Assembly (NCBI RefSeq): GCF_016278715.1
Contig: NZ_JADQBH010000045.1
Location: forward strand, 1-57,213
Reading direction: 5' to 3'
Source: Marinilabilia sp.
GTDB taxonomy: Bacteria; Bacteroidota; Bacteroidia; Bacteroidales; Marinilabiliaceae
Length of the DNA: 57,213 nt
Shown piece after piece: positions 45,425 to 53,477 of the stretch. Each line of letters begins with the position of its first letter. The first letter of the stretch is position 1. The notes under the pieces are model-generated. The model searched no databases. It was not told where the DNA came from and worked only from the letters and a program-made list of their open reading frames with translations. Both the position numbers and the translations under genes were made by a program.

Positions 45425-46618
45425 ATGCATTTACCAGAACAGAATATTTATTTGGATATTTTTTGCGAACAGCGTGATCACGAGGGCGAAGCCATCTGTG
45501 GGGACGTTTTTCTTTCCCGGAGGGTACGTGAGGAGGGGAGAACTATCGTTGTATTGTCCGACGGAATGGGCTCTGGAATTAAAGCCAATGTTTTGGCCTC
45601 TCTGACTGCTTCCATGGCCATAAACTTCACTATTGAACACAGGGAAGTGCGGAAAACTGCAGAAATAATAATGAATACTCTGCCGGTTTGTTCCATTCGG
45701 AAAATTAGTTACTCCACATTTACGATTGTAGATATGGAAGACAACGGACAGACCACTATTGTGGAATACGACAATCCATCATGCCTGTTGCTTCGGAACA
45801 ACCGTGAGTTCGACCCGGGCTGGGAAAACCTGGAGCTGGAATCGGAACGTCACAAGGGGAAGATTATTCGAACCTGCAGTTACATGGCCCAGAAGGAGGA
45901 CCGAATTGTGTTCTGGACAGATGGAGTTATTCAGTCAGGAATGGGCACACGTTCTTTCCCTTTTGGATGGGAACGCCGCGGAGCTGTTGGGTATGTGATG
46001 AAAATCCTTGGTAATGAGCCTTATATTTCTGCAACTAAAATGGCCAGAAAAGTCACCAATATGGCCGGGCTGCATGATGGCGAAAGTCCCAAAGATGACA
46101 CTTCTTGTGGTGTGATTTATTTCAGAGAACCCCGAAAATTATTATTGGTGTCAGGGCCCCCCTTTGATGAACGTCACGATCTGGATTTTGCTTTAAAAGT
46201 TCAGCGTTTTAGCGGGAAGAAAATTATTGCTGGAGGAACCACTGCGGAGATCGTGGCCCGAGAACTTGCCCTCAGGTTCGACGCCGGCATGGAGTCTACA
46301 GATCCCGAACTTCCGCCTGTCTCTTATGTGGAGGGCATAAATCTGGTGACTGAAGGGATTCTTACCCTGGGTAAAGTGGCTCGCATTATGGAGAACTACC
46401 ACCGTGACACTAAATTGGGAAATGGTCCGGCCGACCAGATTATCAGAATGCTTCTTGAAAGTGACCGGATTCATGTGTTGAATGGTACCCGGATTAATGT
46501 TGCCCACCAGGATCCCAGTTTGCCTGTAGAACTTGAGATTCGGCGTTCGGTGATTAAGCGTATTGTTCATCTTCTTGAGGAGCGCTTTTTAAAAGAAGTG
46601 GATTTAGAATTTATGTAG
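45425..46618 (+). CDS. SpoIIE/PP2C-type serine phosphatase with extra C-terminal domain
   Basis: A 397-aa protein. The N-terminal 230 residues are a PP2C/SpoIIE phosphatase with metal-binding Asp in ICGDVF (about 20-25), VLSDGMGSG (about 40-48), FWTDGVIQSG (near 160) and PKDDTSCGV (near 225). The last 160 residues form a separate domain (SGKKIIAGGTTAEIVARELA, YVEGINLVTEGILTLGKVARIMEN) that I recall from hydrogenase-linked SpoIIE proteins but whose function is unknown. It lies just downstream of the sensory hydrogenase and presumably removes phosphate from a Ser/Thr site on a regulator in response to its signal. No cognate anti-anti-sigma (STAS) gene is in the window. Confidence 0.9.
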   Translation: MHLPEQNIYLDIFCEQRDHEGEAICGDVFLSRRVREEGRTIVVLSDGMGSGIKANVLASLTASMAINFTIEHREVRKTAEIIMNTLPVCSIRKISYSTFTIVDMEDNGQTTIVEYDNPSCLLLRNNREFDPGWENLELESERHKGKIIRTCSYMAQKEDRIVFWTDGVIQSGMGTRSFPFGWERRGAVGYVMKILGNEPYISATKMARKVTNMAGLHDGESPKDDTSCGVIYFREPRKLLLVSGPPFDERHDLDFALKVQRFSGKKIIAGGTTAEIVARELALRFDAGMESTDPELPPVSYVEGINLVTEGILTLGKVARIMENYHRDTKLGNGPADQIIRMLLESDRIHVLNGTRINVAHQDPSLPVELEIRRSVIKRIVHLLEERFLKEVDLEFM

Positions 46619-46620
46619 CA

Positions 46621-46650
46621 TTGGCAAGAAAATGCCAAATACTTTTGGCA
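46621..46650 (+). promoter_or_regulatory. Two mutually exclusive hairpins after the PP2C gene
   Basis: TTGGCA (46621-46626) pairs with TGCCAA (46633-46638), or TGCCAAA (46633-46639) pairs with TTTGGCA (46644-46650). The middle arm is shared, so only one hairpin can form. It begins 3 nt after the PP2C stop codon and has no T-run. Confidence 0.5.
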
Positions 46651-46962
46651 GGTTTAAGAACAGAGTTTGCTTCATTGTTTTCGCGATGATGGGACTGTGA
46701 TTATTTGAATGAATTGTTAAATAGTTTTAAGTTTGGAAAGAGACTTATTTTTCCGTTAAATAGGATTTTGTTAATGTTATTCTTCATTCCTGCAATAATT
46801 TAGACTAGATATATATTACAAAGCGTGCTTTTTTTTATTTTTTATAGTCGTTAAAAATTGTAGTTTCGTGTATTAATTATTGAAAAAATTCTTTAATCAA
46901 TCAGGTGTCTGTTATGTAATTGATTGTCAGGCACATATTGTAGTTTTGATGTTGCTTTTTAA
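46651..46962. other. AT-rich spacer with a promoter before the DRTGG gene
   Basis: About 310 AT-rich bases without a gene. Near its end, TTG (46920-46922), an 18-bp spacer and TAGTTTTG (46941-46948) form a promoter-like pair. The DRTGG ATG lies 14 nt after it, implying a very short leader. Confidence 0.5.
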
Positions 46963-47307
46963 ATGAAAATAAGTAGATTACTTGAGGTATTGGACGGAGA
47001 ACTCGTCTGCGGCGAACGGTTTCTGGATAATGAAGTGTTGTGGGGATTCGCAAGTGATTTGATGAGTGATGTTTTGACGCTGGATACGGATAAATTGGTT
47101 CTGGTAACCGGATTAAACAATTTACAAACGATAAGAACTGCTGAAATGGCAGATATTGAGTGTGTTGTGTTTGTCAGAAATAAGAAGATTCTCCCGCCTA
47201 TGATAGAAATTGCCTCGGAGCATGAGATGGTTTTGATTGAGTGTCGCTTTTCCATGTTTGGAGCGATAGCCCGGTTGTATGAGGCCGGGCTGAAGCCTGT
47301 TTATTGA
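46963..47307 (+). CDS. DRTGG-domain protein 1
   Basis: A 114-aa single DRTGG domain (KISRLLEVLDGELVCG ... ASDLMSDVLTLDTDKLVLVTGLNNLQTIRTAEMADIECVVFVRNK). The ASDLMSDVL stretch is characteristic of the family. DRTGG domains occur in PTA-like and CBS-linked proteins and are often next to hydrogenase genes. It starts the regulatory run, separated by 143 nt from the ATPase gene. Its ligand is unknown. Confidence 0.85.
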   Translation: MKISRLLEVLDGELVCGERFLDNEVLWGFASDLMSDVLTLDTDKLVLVTGLNNLQTIRTAEMADIECVVFVRNKKILPPMIEIASEHEMVLIECRFSMFGAIARLYEAGLKPVY

Positions 47308-47450
47308 TTTAGCAATATGAAGCAATAGCTGTTGGTTTTTGGCAAAACCCTTTGGGTTAATTGTTTTTGTTTTAAAGTGTGATTGAGCGAAGATGGTTGA
47401 TGTCAATATGATATAGCTAATCTAGCGTCTAAAAATTTAACCATCTATTG

Positions 47451-47864
47451 ATGAAGTTTAAATATGAAATAGAAGGGGGTAATTTTTCCAAAGCGGGAAA
47501 TGCCAGTAGTGCAGTAAAAAAGATTCTGAAGCAATTGAATGTTCCGCCTGCCATTATCAAAAAACTGGTGGTTGCGCTTTATGAAGGGGAAGTGAATGTG
47601 GTAGCCCATGCCTGGAACGGATGCATTCATGTAGATATAGAGGCTGATCGAATTTTTGTATCAATTGAAGATGAGGGACCGGGTATTCCGGATATCGAAC
47701 AGGCCATGCAGGAGGGATATTCTACTGCTTCTCAGGCGGTGCGGGAAATGGGTTTTGGAGCTGGAATGGGATTACCCAATATGAAAAAGAACGCGGATTA
47801 CCTCAATGTTAAAAGCGAGGTGGGAAAAGGCACCACGGTTGAGATAATAACATTTTTAAAGTAA
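47451..47864 (+). CDS. RsbW/SpoIIAB-like HATPase (GHKL) protein
   Basis: A 137-aa protein counted from the ATG at 47451 (TTG at 47448 is less likely). GHKL motifs are complete: N-box YEGEVNVVAHA (about 45-55), G1 box EDEGPGIPD (about 72-80) and G2 box GFGAGMGLPN (about 99-108). Size and motifs fit anti-sigma factor/serine kinases such as RsbW or SpoIIAB, which phosphorylate partner proteins or bind sigma factors. It lies 10 nt before the group D-like hydrogenase gene. The partner is not visible here. Confidence 0.88.
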   Translation: MKFKYEIEGGNFSKAGNASSAVKKILKQLNVPPAIIKKLVVALYEGEVNVVAHAWNGCIHVDIEADRIFVSIEDEGPGIPDIEQAMQEGYSTASQAVREMGFGAGMGLPNMKKNADYLNVKSEVGKGTTVEIITFLK

Positions 47865-47873
47865 CAGAGATCA

Positions 47874-49262
47874 ATGGTTGAAAGCGGGTTTTATCATGCA
47901 TTAAAGGTTGATGAGGACAAGTGTTTTGGTTGTATCCATTGTATGAATGTTTGTCCTACTGCTGCCATCCGAATTCTTAAAGGCGTAGCGTCCATCAGGC
48001 CCGACTGGTGTGTGGATTGCGGTGAATGTATGCGGGCCTGTCCGGTAGATGCCATTTTTGTGGAACAAGACGATTTCGATAAGATATTTCAATACAAGTG
48101 TCGTGTGGCTTTGGTTCCTGCCGTTCTCATCGGACAATTCCCGGAAAAGGTCACCGAAGCAGAAATTTTCTCCGTAATGCGCGAGCTGGGCTTCACACAT
48201 GTTTTCCAGACAGAGCATACCACAGGAGTAATAACGCGGGCTATGGTTGAGGCTGCCCGCGATGCCGAGGAAAAACCGGCTATCTCCTCTTTTTGTCCGG
48301 CCATCGTGCGATTGGTTCAGATTAAATTTCCCTCTTTGCTGGATCAGGTGTTGGCCATAAAGCCGCCTATTGATGCGTCTGCCGTCTATTTCAGGAAAAG
48401 GTTGGAAGATGAGGGTATCCCATCCGAAGATATTGGTATTTTTTACATTACTCCGTGTGCTGCCAAAATTGCTGCAGTAAAAAGTCCTGTAGGAGAAGAG
48501 AAATCGCCTATCAATGGTGTCATCAATATGAAGTTTATCTACAATAAGATATATAAACTCATTAAATCCAGAAATGAAACCAGCAGTATTTCTCCTGGGG
48601 AGATGCTGCCATTGTTGAGCCCGGGGGCTATAAAATACAGCCTGACCGGCGGTGAAGCTTCCCTGATGGAGGGACGATGCCTGGCCATTGATGAAATCCA
48701 TAATGTTATTGAATTCTTAGAAAAACTGGAGCATGATGAAATTGAGGGGGTTGATTTCTTGGAACTCAGAGCGTGCGACCAAAGTTGTGCCGGCGGAGTT
48801 TTGGTAGGGGGAAACCGGTTTTTAACCACCGAGCGGCTCAATAAACGGGCAAAAAGGTTTGAAGGGGTTGCTGATATTCCCGCGGATATCAAAGCCTACA
48901 CGCATTTTATGGCCAATAATCTGGATATAGGACCGCTGGAACCGCGCTCCATGATGGCGCTGGATCAAGACATGGGGGAAGCTATGCGGAAGATGCAACA
49001 AGTGCGTCATTTGATGTGCTTTTTGCCGGGAATTGATTGTGCGGCCTGCGGAGCCCCTAATTGCCAGAGTCTGGCCGAGGATATTGTGCGAAGAGAAGCT
49101 CAGCTTTCTGCATGTGTCTTTATTCAGAGAATGATGGAGAAGCACAGCAAGTTAAGTGGTGAACATGCACTGAAGATTATTGAAAAGATATGGGGCAAAA
49201 ACCGGCTGGATAAGGATTGTAAGAAAAAAGGGGCCGAAAACGAATCGAATATGGAACTCTGA
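47874..49262 (+). CDS. Group D-like [FeFe]-hydrogenase homologue (putative sensor)
   Basis: A 462-aa protein. The N terminus has two [4Fe-4S] sites (CFGCIHCMNVCP, about 17-28; CVDCGECMRACP, about 45-56). The H-cluster-like domain has L1 SSFCPA (C141, Phe at the proton-transfer position), L2 TPCAAK (C195) and L3 RACDQSC (C301-x3-C305). A C-terminal [4Fe-4S] domain (CAACGAPNC, C389-C397) and a charged tail follow. This matches the group D proteins I know from Thermoanaerobacter; they sit in the same gene order with DRTGG, HATPase and PHP genes. All four H-cluster ligands are kept, but catalytic activity is probably low. It may sense hydrogen or redox state. Confidence 0.85.
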   Translation: MVESGFYHALKVDEDKCFGCIHCMNVCPTAAIRILKGVASIRPDWCVDCGECMRACPVDAIFVEQDDFDKIFQYKCRVALVPAVLIGQFPEKVTEAEIFSVMRELGFTHVFQTEHTTGVITRAMVEAARDAEEKPAISSFCPAIVRLVQIKFPSLLDQVLAIKPPIDASAVYFRKRLEDEGIPSEDIGIFYITPCAAKIAAVKSPVGEEKSPINGVINMKFIYNKIYKLIKSRNETSSISPGEMLPLLSPGAIKYSLTGGEASLMEGRCLAIDEIHNVIEFLEKLEHDEIEGVDFLELRACDQSCAGGVLVGGNRFLTTERLNKRAKRFEGVADIPADIKAYTHFMANNLDIGPLEPRSMMALDQDMGEAMRKMQQVRHLMCFLPGIDCAACGAPNCQSLAEDIVRREAQLSACVFIQRMMEKHSKLSGEHALKIIEKIWGKNRLDKDCKKKGAENESNMEL

Positions 49263-49271
49263 TTCTTTGAA

Positions 49272-49640
49272 ATGTATAGTGACAATCTTAAAAATAGTCT
49301 TATGACTGTAAATGATATCGTTGGTAAATTGAATTTAACCGTTTTTGGAGGAGATAAAGGTCTCAATCGGGAAATTACCGGAGGTTACGTGTCCGACCTG
49401 CTGAGCGATGTGATGGGAAATGCCTCTGAGGGAGAGGTCTGGGTCACGCTGCAAACGCATAAAAATGTGATGGCTGTGGCTTCTCTTAAAGATGTGTCAG
49501 CAGTAATCCTGGTGAAAGGACTGAAACCGGATGAGGATATGCTGGCTCAAAGCAATGAAGAGGATATTCCTGTTCTGGGTACTGAGATGGAGACCTTTGA
49601 ACTGGCAGGTCAACTGTACGGATTGATAAAGAATAGGTAG
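49272..49640 (+). CDS. DRTGG-domain protein 2
   Basis: A 122-aa single DRTGG domain (LNREITGGYVSDLLSDVMGNASEGEVWVTLQTHKNVMAVASLKDVSAVILVKGL). It begins 10 nt after the group D-like gene and ends 3 nt before the PHP gene, so translation is tightly coupled. It differs clearly from DRTGG protein 1, so the two are not a recent duplication. Confidence 0.85.
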   Translation: MYSDNLKNSLMTVNDIVGKLNLTVFGGDKGLNREITGGYVSDLLSDVMGNASEGEVWVTLQTHKNVMAVASLKDVSAVILVKGLKPDEDMLAQSNEEDIPVLGTEMETFELAGQLYGLIKNR

Positions 49641-49642
49641 AT

Positions 49643-50410
49643 ATGTTGAAGGAATTTCGTGCCGATTTGCATGTTCACACGGTGCTTTCGCCCTGTGGAA
49701 GTCTGGATATGAGTCCGGCACGAATCATTTCCGAAGCAAGACAAAAGCACATTGACATACTGGCCATTACCGATCACAACTCAACCCGTCAATGCAGGGT
49801 GGTAATGGAATTGGGCCGTAAAGCCGGAATTACTGTTTGGGGTGGTGCTGAAATCAATACACGTGAGGAGGTGCATTGTCTGGCATTTTTTGAACAAGAG
49901 ACGGCCCTTGAAGAGTTCCAGCAATGGCTCGACCGATGGTTGGTGAAAATAAAGAATAAGTCCGGCTATTTTGGCGATCAGGTTTGGGTTGATGCAAAGG
50001 ATAATATTTTGGGAGAGGAAGAGTGGTTGCTTATTGCAGCATTAGACAGAACCATTGACCAAAGTTATGAGGAGGTACACCGCCTGGGAGGTGTTTTTGC
50101 TCCGGCCCACATCGATAGGAAAAGCAACAGCCTGAACAGCCAACTGGGATTTGTTCCACCGGATATCCGGGCCGATGCACTGGAGATAAGTCCCTCGGCC
50201 ACATTGGAATTGGTGAGAATGAATGGCTGGAATAAAATAAAACCGCTGATCGCCGGTTCGGATGCCCATCAACCTGAGAGATTAGGATTGAATATGACAC
50301 AATTGAAAATGAAAAATACCAGTCTTGGAGAGTTTAAAAAAGCATTGATTGAAGTGGATGGACGAAGTGTTATTCCTGAAAGATTGCAGGAAACTCCAGG
50401 TTGTCAGTGA
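49643..50410 (+). CDS. PHP-domain metal-dependent phosphoesterase
   Basis: A 255-aa PHP protein. Metal-ligand motifs are DLHVHTVLSPCG (about 8-19), AITDHNS (about 41-47), GGAEINTREEVHCLAFF (about 67-83), APAHIDRKSNS (about 152-162) and AGSDAHQPERLG (about 212-223). The reaction is probably phosphoesterase or nucleotide-phosphate hydrolysis. PHP genes regularly sit in hydrogenase operons of this kind, where their substrate is unknown. Confidence 0.88.
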   Translation: MLKEFRADLHVHTVLSPCGSLDMSPARIISEARQKHIDILAITDHNSTRQCRVVMELGRKAGITVWGGAEINTREEVHCLAFFEQETALEEFQQWLDRWLVKIKNKSGYFGDQVWVDAKDNILGEEEWLLIAALDRTIDQSYEEVHRLGGVFAPAHIDRKSNSLNSQLGFVPPDIRADALEISPSATLELVRMNGWNKIKPLIAGSDAHQPERLGLNMTQLKMKNTSLGEFKKALIEVDGRSVIPERLQETPGCQ

Positions 50411-50481
50411 CCGACCCTGGATGGTGAACTGAAACCAGGTTTTATGAAGTTTATTTGAAAATCCAGTTTTTAAGAAATACC

Positions 50482-51003
50482 ATGAAGGATTTATCTATGC
50501 ATCTACTTGATATTGCTGAGAACTCCATTAAAGCCGGCGCAAAGCAGGTAGAAGTGGAACTCCGGTATGCTGATAATCGTCTGGTTATGACCATCAGCGA
50601 CAATGGATGCGGCATGGATGAAGAGATGGTTAACAGAATTACCGACCCATATATCACTTCGCGCACTTCGCGAAAAGTGGGGTTAGGATTACCCTTTTTG
50701 AAGATGAATGCAGAGCAGACAGGAGGAAACATAATGATTTCATCAGAGCAGGGCCGCGGCACCACTGTGAAAGCAGTGTTTTTGACCGACCACATTGATT
50801 GTGTTCCTCCGGGCGATCTGGCTTCGTCGCTTTCGCTTTTGATGACCGGCAATCCGGAGATCAATTTTGTTATACGATTGATTAAGGACGATGATGCCTT
50901 TGAGGTTTCATCGAATGAAATAAACGAAGTGTTGGAGGGAATTCCCATTTCACACCCAAAAGTCGGGGTGTTTGTCAGAAATATGTTGAAAGAAGAGTTT
51001 TAA
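50482..51003 (+). CDS. Second GHKL ATPase, histidine-kinase-like
   Basis: A 173-aa protein from the ATG at 50482 (the TTG at 50455 is not preferred). MHLLDIAENSIKAGAKQVEVELRY holds the N-box; TISDNGCGMDEEM is the G1 box; VGLGLPFLKMNAEQTGGNIMISSEQGRGTTVKAVF holds the G2 box and end. It lacks a dimerisation/phosphoacceptor domain, so it is not a complete histidine kinase. The extra C-terminal 75 residues (NPEINFVIRLIKDDDAFEVSSNEI) are of unknown role. It could phosphorylate or bind a partner, in parallel to the RsbW-like protein. Confidence 0.82.
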   Translation: MKDLSMHLLDIAENSIKAGAKQVEVELRYADNRLVMTISDNGCGMDEEMVNRITDPYITSRTSRKVGLGLPFLKMNAEQTGGNIMISSEQGRGTTVKAVFLTDHIDCVPPGDLASSLSLLMTGNPEINFVIRLIKDDDAFEVSSNEINEVLEGIPISHPKVGVFVRNMLKEEF

Positions 51004-51024
51004 GCGTATTAAATACAGTGTGTT

Positions 51025-51423
51025 ATGAGCAAAGTGAAAAATCTTCAGGACCTCAAAAAAATGAGGGACGAACTCAAAGGCAAAATCAACCTTAGAGAAA
51101 AGAGTGACCATCCTGAAAGCATGGTGCAGATTAAAGTTTCGATGGCGACCTGCGGCATAGCCTCAGGCGCGCGTGAAACGATGAATTATATGATTGATGA
51201 ACTGGACAGTCAGGCCATTGATGCCGTTGTTACTCAAACCGGTTGCATGGGGTATTGTTATGCCGAGCCTACCATTGAAGTGACTATGCCCGGTGAAAAA
51301 CCGCTTGTTTTTGGTAATGTAAATACTAAAAAGGCTTCCGAAATCATTGAAAAATATATCAAAAATGGCGAATTGGTGGACGGGATTATTCCTGATAGCT
51401 ACGAAACCATTGATGGTAAATAG
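51025..51423 (+). CDS. HydD/HndB-like thioredoxin-fold ferredoxin with three Cys
   Basis: A 132-aa protein of the HndB/NuoE-C-terminal type ([2Fe-2S], thioredoxin fold). Cys occur in MATCGIASGA (one Cys, residue about 43) and TGCMGYC (two Cys, about 74 and 78). Only three Cys exist in the whole protein, so a standard four-Cys [2Fe-2S] site is not complete. The family member HndB often has CGIAAGA, so a non-Cys ligand or a lost cluster is possible. It is followed by a 227-nt spacer with a MITE-like element before hydB2. Confidence 0.75.
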   Translation: MSKVKNLQDLKKMRDELKGKINLREKSDHPESMVQIKVSMATCGIASGARETMNYMIDELDSQAIDAVVTQTGCMGYCYAEPTIEVTMPGEKPLVFGNVNTKKASEIIEKYIKNGELVDGIIPDSYETIDGK

Positions 51424-51429
51424 TCTTTG

Positions 51430-51567
51430 CAAGGGGCTGTCTAAAAAGTCACTGTAGCTTTTACATTGCGCGGGTGGTTGTCTTTTATGTTGCATATAAT
51501 GAGGTCCTTAGCTGTGTTTGGAATGACAAAAAACACGAAATCCATGACTCTCCTGACAACCCCCTGG
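51430..51567. mobile_element. MITE-like inverted-repeat element in the hyd operon
   Basis: A left end aaggggctgtctaaaaagtc (51431-51450) and an imperfect reverse-complement right end (about 51545-51567) bound about 138 bp. The end sequence resembles IS-type terminal repeats. No transposase gene lies within. Confidence 0.4.
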
Positions 51568-51650
51568 TTTTGAGTAAGTTAACTTCCAAAAATAAAGTAG
51601 AGAAATTTATCCTTTAATGCCTAATATGGTTTTAAAATAATATAATTGCT

Positions 51651-53444
51651 ATGGCCAAATACAAAAATCATATCCTTGTTTGTGCAGGTACCGGTTGCCG
51701 GGCCTCTGAGAGCGAAGCCATTGCCGTCAATCTGAAACGTTCAATTGACGAAAACAATCTGGAAAACGACGTTCAGGTAGTGCGTACCGGTTGTTTTGGC
51801 TTTTGCGAAAAGGGACCTGTGGTAAAGATGGTACCCGACAATACTTTTTATGTCCAAGTGACTCCAGACGATGCAGAAGACCTTGTGCTTGAGCACCTGA
51901 TAAAAGGACGGAAAGTGGATCGCTTACTTTATGTGGATCCCGAAACCAAAGAACAAGTGAGTGATTCCAAACACATGGATTTCTATAAGAAACAGATTCG
52001 CATTGCGCTCAGAAACTGCGGTTTTATCAATCCCGAAAATATTGACGAATACATAGCCCGCGACGGTTACAGTGCGCTGGGTACTATTCTGGATGAGATG
52101 TCGCCCGAATCAGCTATTAAGATAATTAAGGACTCGGGTCTTCGGGGAAGAGGAGGTGGTGGTTTTCCAACAGGCCTTAAGTGGGAAATTACCCGGAAAT
52201 CGGAATCTGATCAGAAGTATGTGGTTTGTAATGCTGACGAAGGGGATCCAGGGGCATTTATGGATCGCTCTATTCTGGAAGGCGACCCCCATTCAGTATT
52301 GGAAGCGATGGCAATTTGTGGGTATTGCATTGGTGCCGATTCCGGGTTGATTTACATCCGTGCGGAGTATCCGTTAGCCATCAAACGTTTAAAGGTTGCC
52401 ATTAATCAGGCCCGCGAATATGGCTTGCTGGGGAACGATATCTTCGGTTCAGGATTTTGTTTCGATGTGGAAATCCGTTATGGTGCCGGAGCTTTTGTGT
52501 GCGGTGAGGAAACGGCACTGATTCATTCTATGGAAGGGTTGCGTGGAGAACCCACCGTGAAACCGCCTTTCCCTTCGGTTAGTGGCTATAAAGGAAAACC
52601 CACCAACGTCAACAATGTGGAGACTTTTGCCAATATCCCTGCCATTTTTCTGAAGGGGGCTGATTGGTTCAGACAGATTGGAACGGAGAAAAGTTCCGGA
52701 ACCAAGGTTTTTGCGTTGGCGGGAAAAGTCAACAATGTGGGACTGATTGAGGTTCCGATGGGAACTACTTTGCGCGAGGTGATTTTTGATATCGGCGGAG
52801 GCATCAAAGGCGGAAAGAAATTTAAAGCGGTTCAGACAGGAGGTCCGTCAGGTGGCTGTTTGACTGAACATCACCTGGATTTGCCTATTGATTATGACAG
52901 TTTGATTGCCAGCGGTTCCATGATGGGCTCGGGAGGCATGATTGTGATGGACGAGGACGACTGCATGGTTTCGGTAGCCAAGTTCTATCTTGATTTTACC
53001 GTGGAAGAGAGTTGCGGTAAATGTACCCCCTGCCGTATTGGAAACAAGCGACTTTACGAATTGCTCGAAAAGATAACCCTGGGTAAAGGGGATGAGGGAG
53101 ATTTGACCCGGTTGCGTAATCTGGGCAATGTAATTAAGGATACGGCGCTCTGTGGATTGGGCCAGACATCACCTAACCCGGTACTTTCGACCATGGACAA
53201 TTTCCCCGAGGAATATGAAGCTCACGTGAAGGAGAGTAAATGTCCTGCCGGTCAGTGCCGGGCGCTGATGCAATATGTTGTCAGTCCCAAGCTTTGTACC
53301 GGTTGTACATTATGTGCACGTGTTTGTCCGGTGGATGCCATTTCGGGTGATAAGAAAATGCCGCATTTTATCAATACTTCCATCTGTATAAAGTGTGGTG
53401 CCTGTATGGATAAGTGTAAGTTTGGTGCCATCAGCATTCAATAA
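51651..53444 (+). CDS. hydB: Full-length bifurcating-type HydB2 (NADH-binding, multi-cluster)
   Basis: A 597-aa HydB/HndC subunit. An N-terminal thioredoxin-like [2Fe-2S] domain (CAGTGC and CFGFC, residues 1-100) precedes the NuoF core: GRGGGGFPTGLKW (about 164-176), CGEETALIHSMEG, and the [4Fe-4S] site in ESCGKCTPCRIG with Cys in ALCGLGQT. The C-terminal 60 residues add two ferredoxin clusters (CTGCTLCARVCP and CIKCGACMDKCK). This is the architecture of electron-bifurcating HydABC enzymes, in which NADH and ferredoxin jointly drive hydrogen formation. It is 33 nt before hydA2. Confidence 0.95.
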   Translation: MAKYKNHILVCAGTGCRASESEAIAVNLKRSIDENNLENDVQVVRTGCFGFCEKGPVVKMVPDNTFYVQVTPDDAEDLVLEHLIKGRKVDRLLYVDPETKEQVSDSKHMDFYKKQIRIALRNCGFINPENIDEYIARDGYSALGTILDEMSPESAIKIIKDSGLRGRGGGGFPTGLKWEITRKSESDQKYVVCNADEGDPGAFMDRSILEGDPHSVLEAMAICGYCIGADSGLIYIRAEYPLAIKRLKVAINQAREYGLLGNDIFGSGFCFDVEIRYGAGAFVCGEETALIHSMEGLRGEPTVKPPFPSVSGYKGKPTNVNNVETFANIPAIFLKGADWFRQIGTEKSSGTKVFALAGKVNNVGLIEVPMGTTLREVIFDIGGGIKGGKKFKAVQTGGPSGGCLTEHHLDLPIDYDSLIASGSMMGSGGMIVMDEDDCMVSVAKFYLDFTVEESCGKCTPCRIGNKRLYELLEKITLGKGDEGDLTRLRNLGNVIKDTALCGLGQTSPNPVLSTMDNFPEEYEAHVKESKCPAGQCRALMQYVVSPKLCTGCTLCARVCPVDAISGDKKMPHFINTSICIKCGACMDKCKFGAISIQ

Positions 53445-53477
53445 ATCGGGTCTGAAATTTTGAAAAAATAACGAGTT

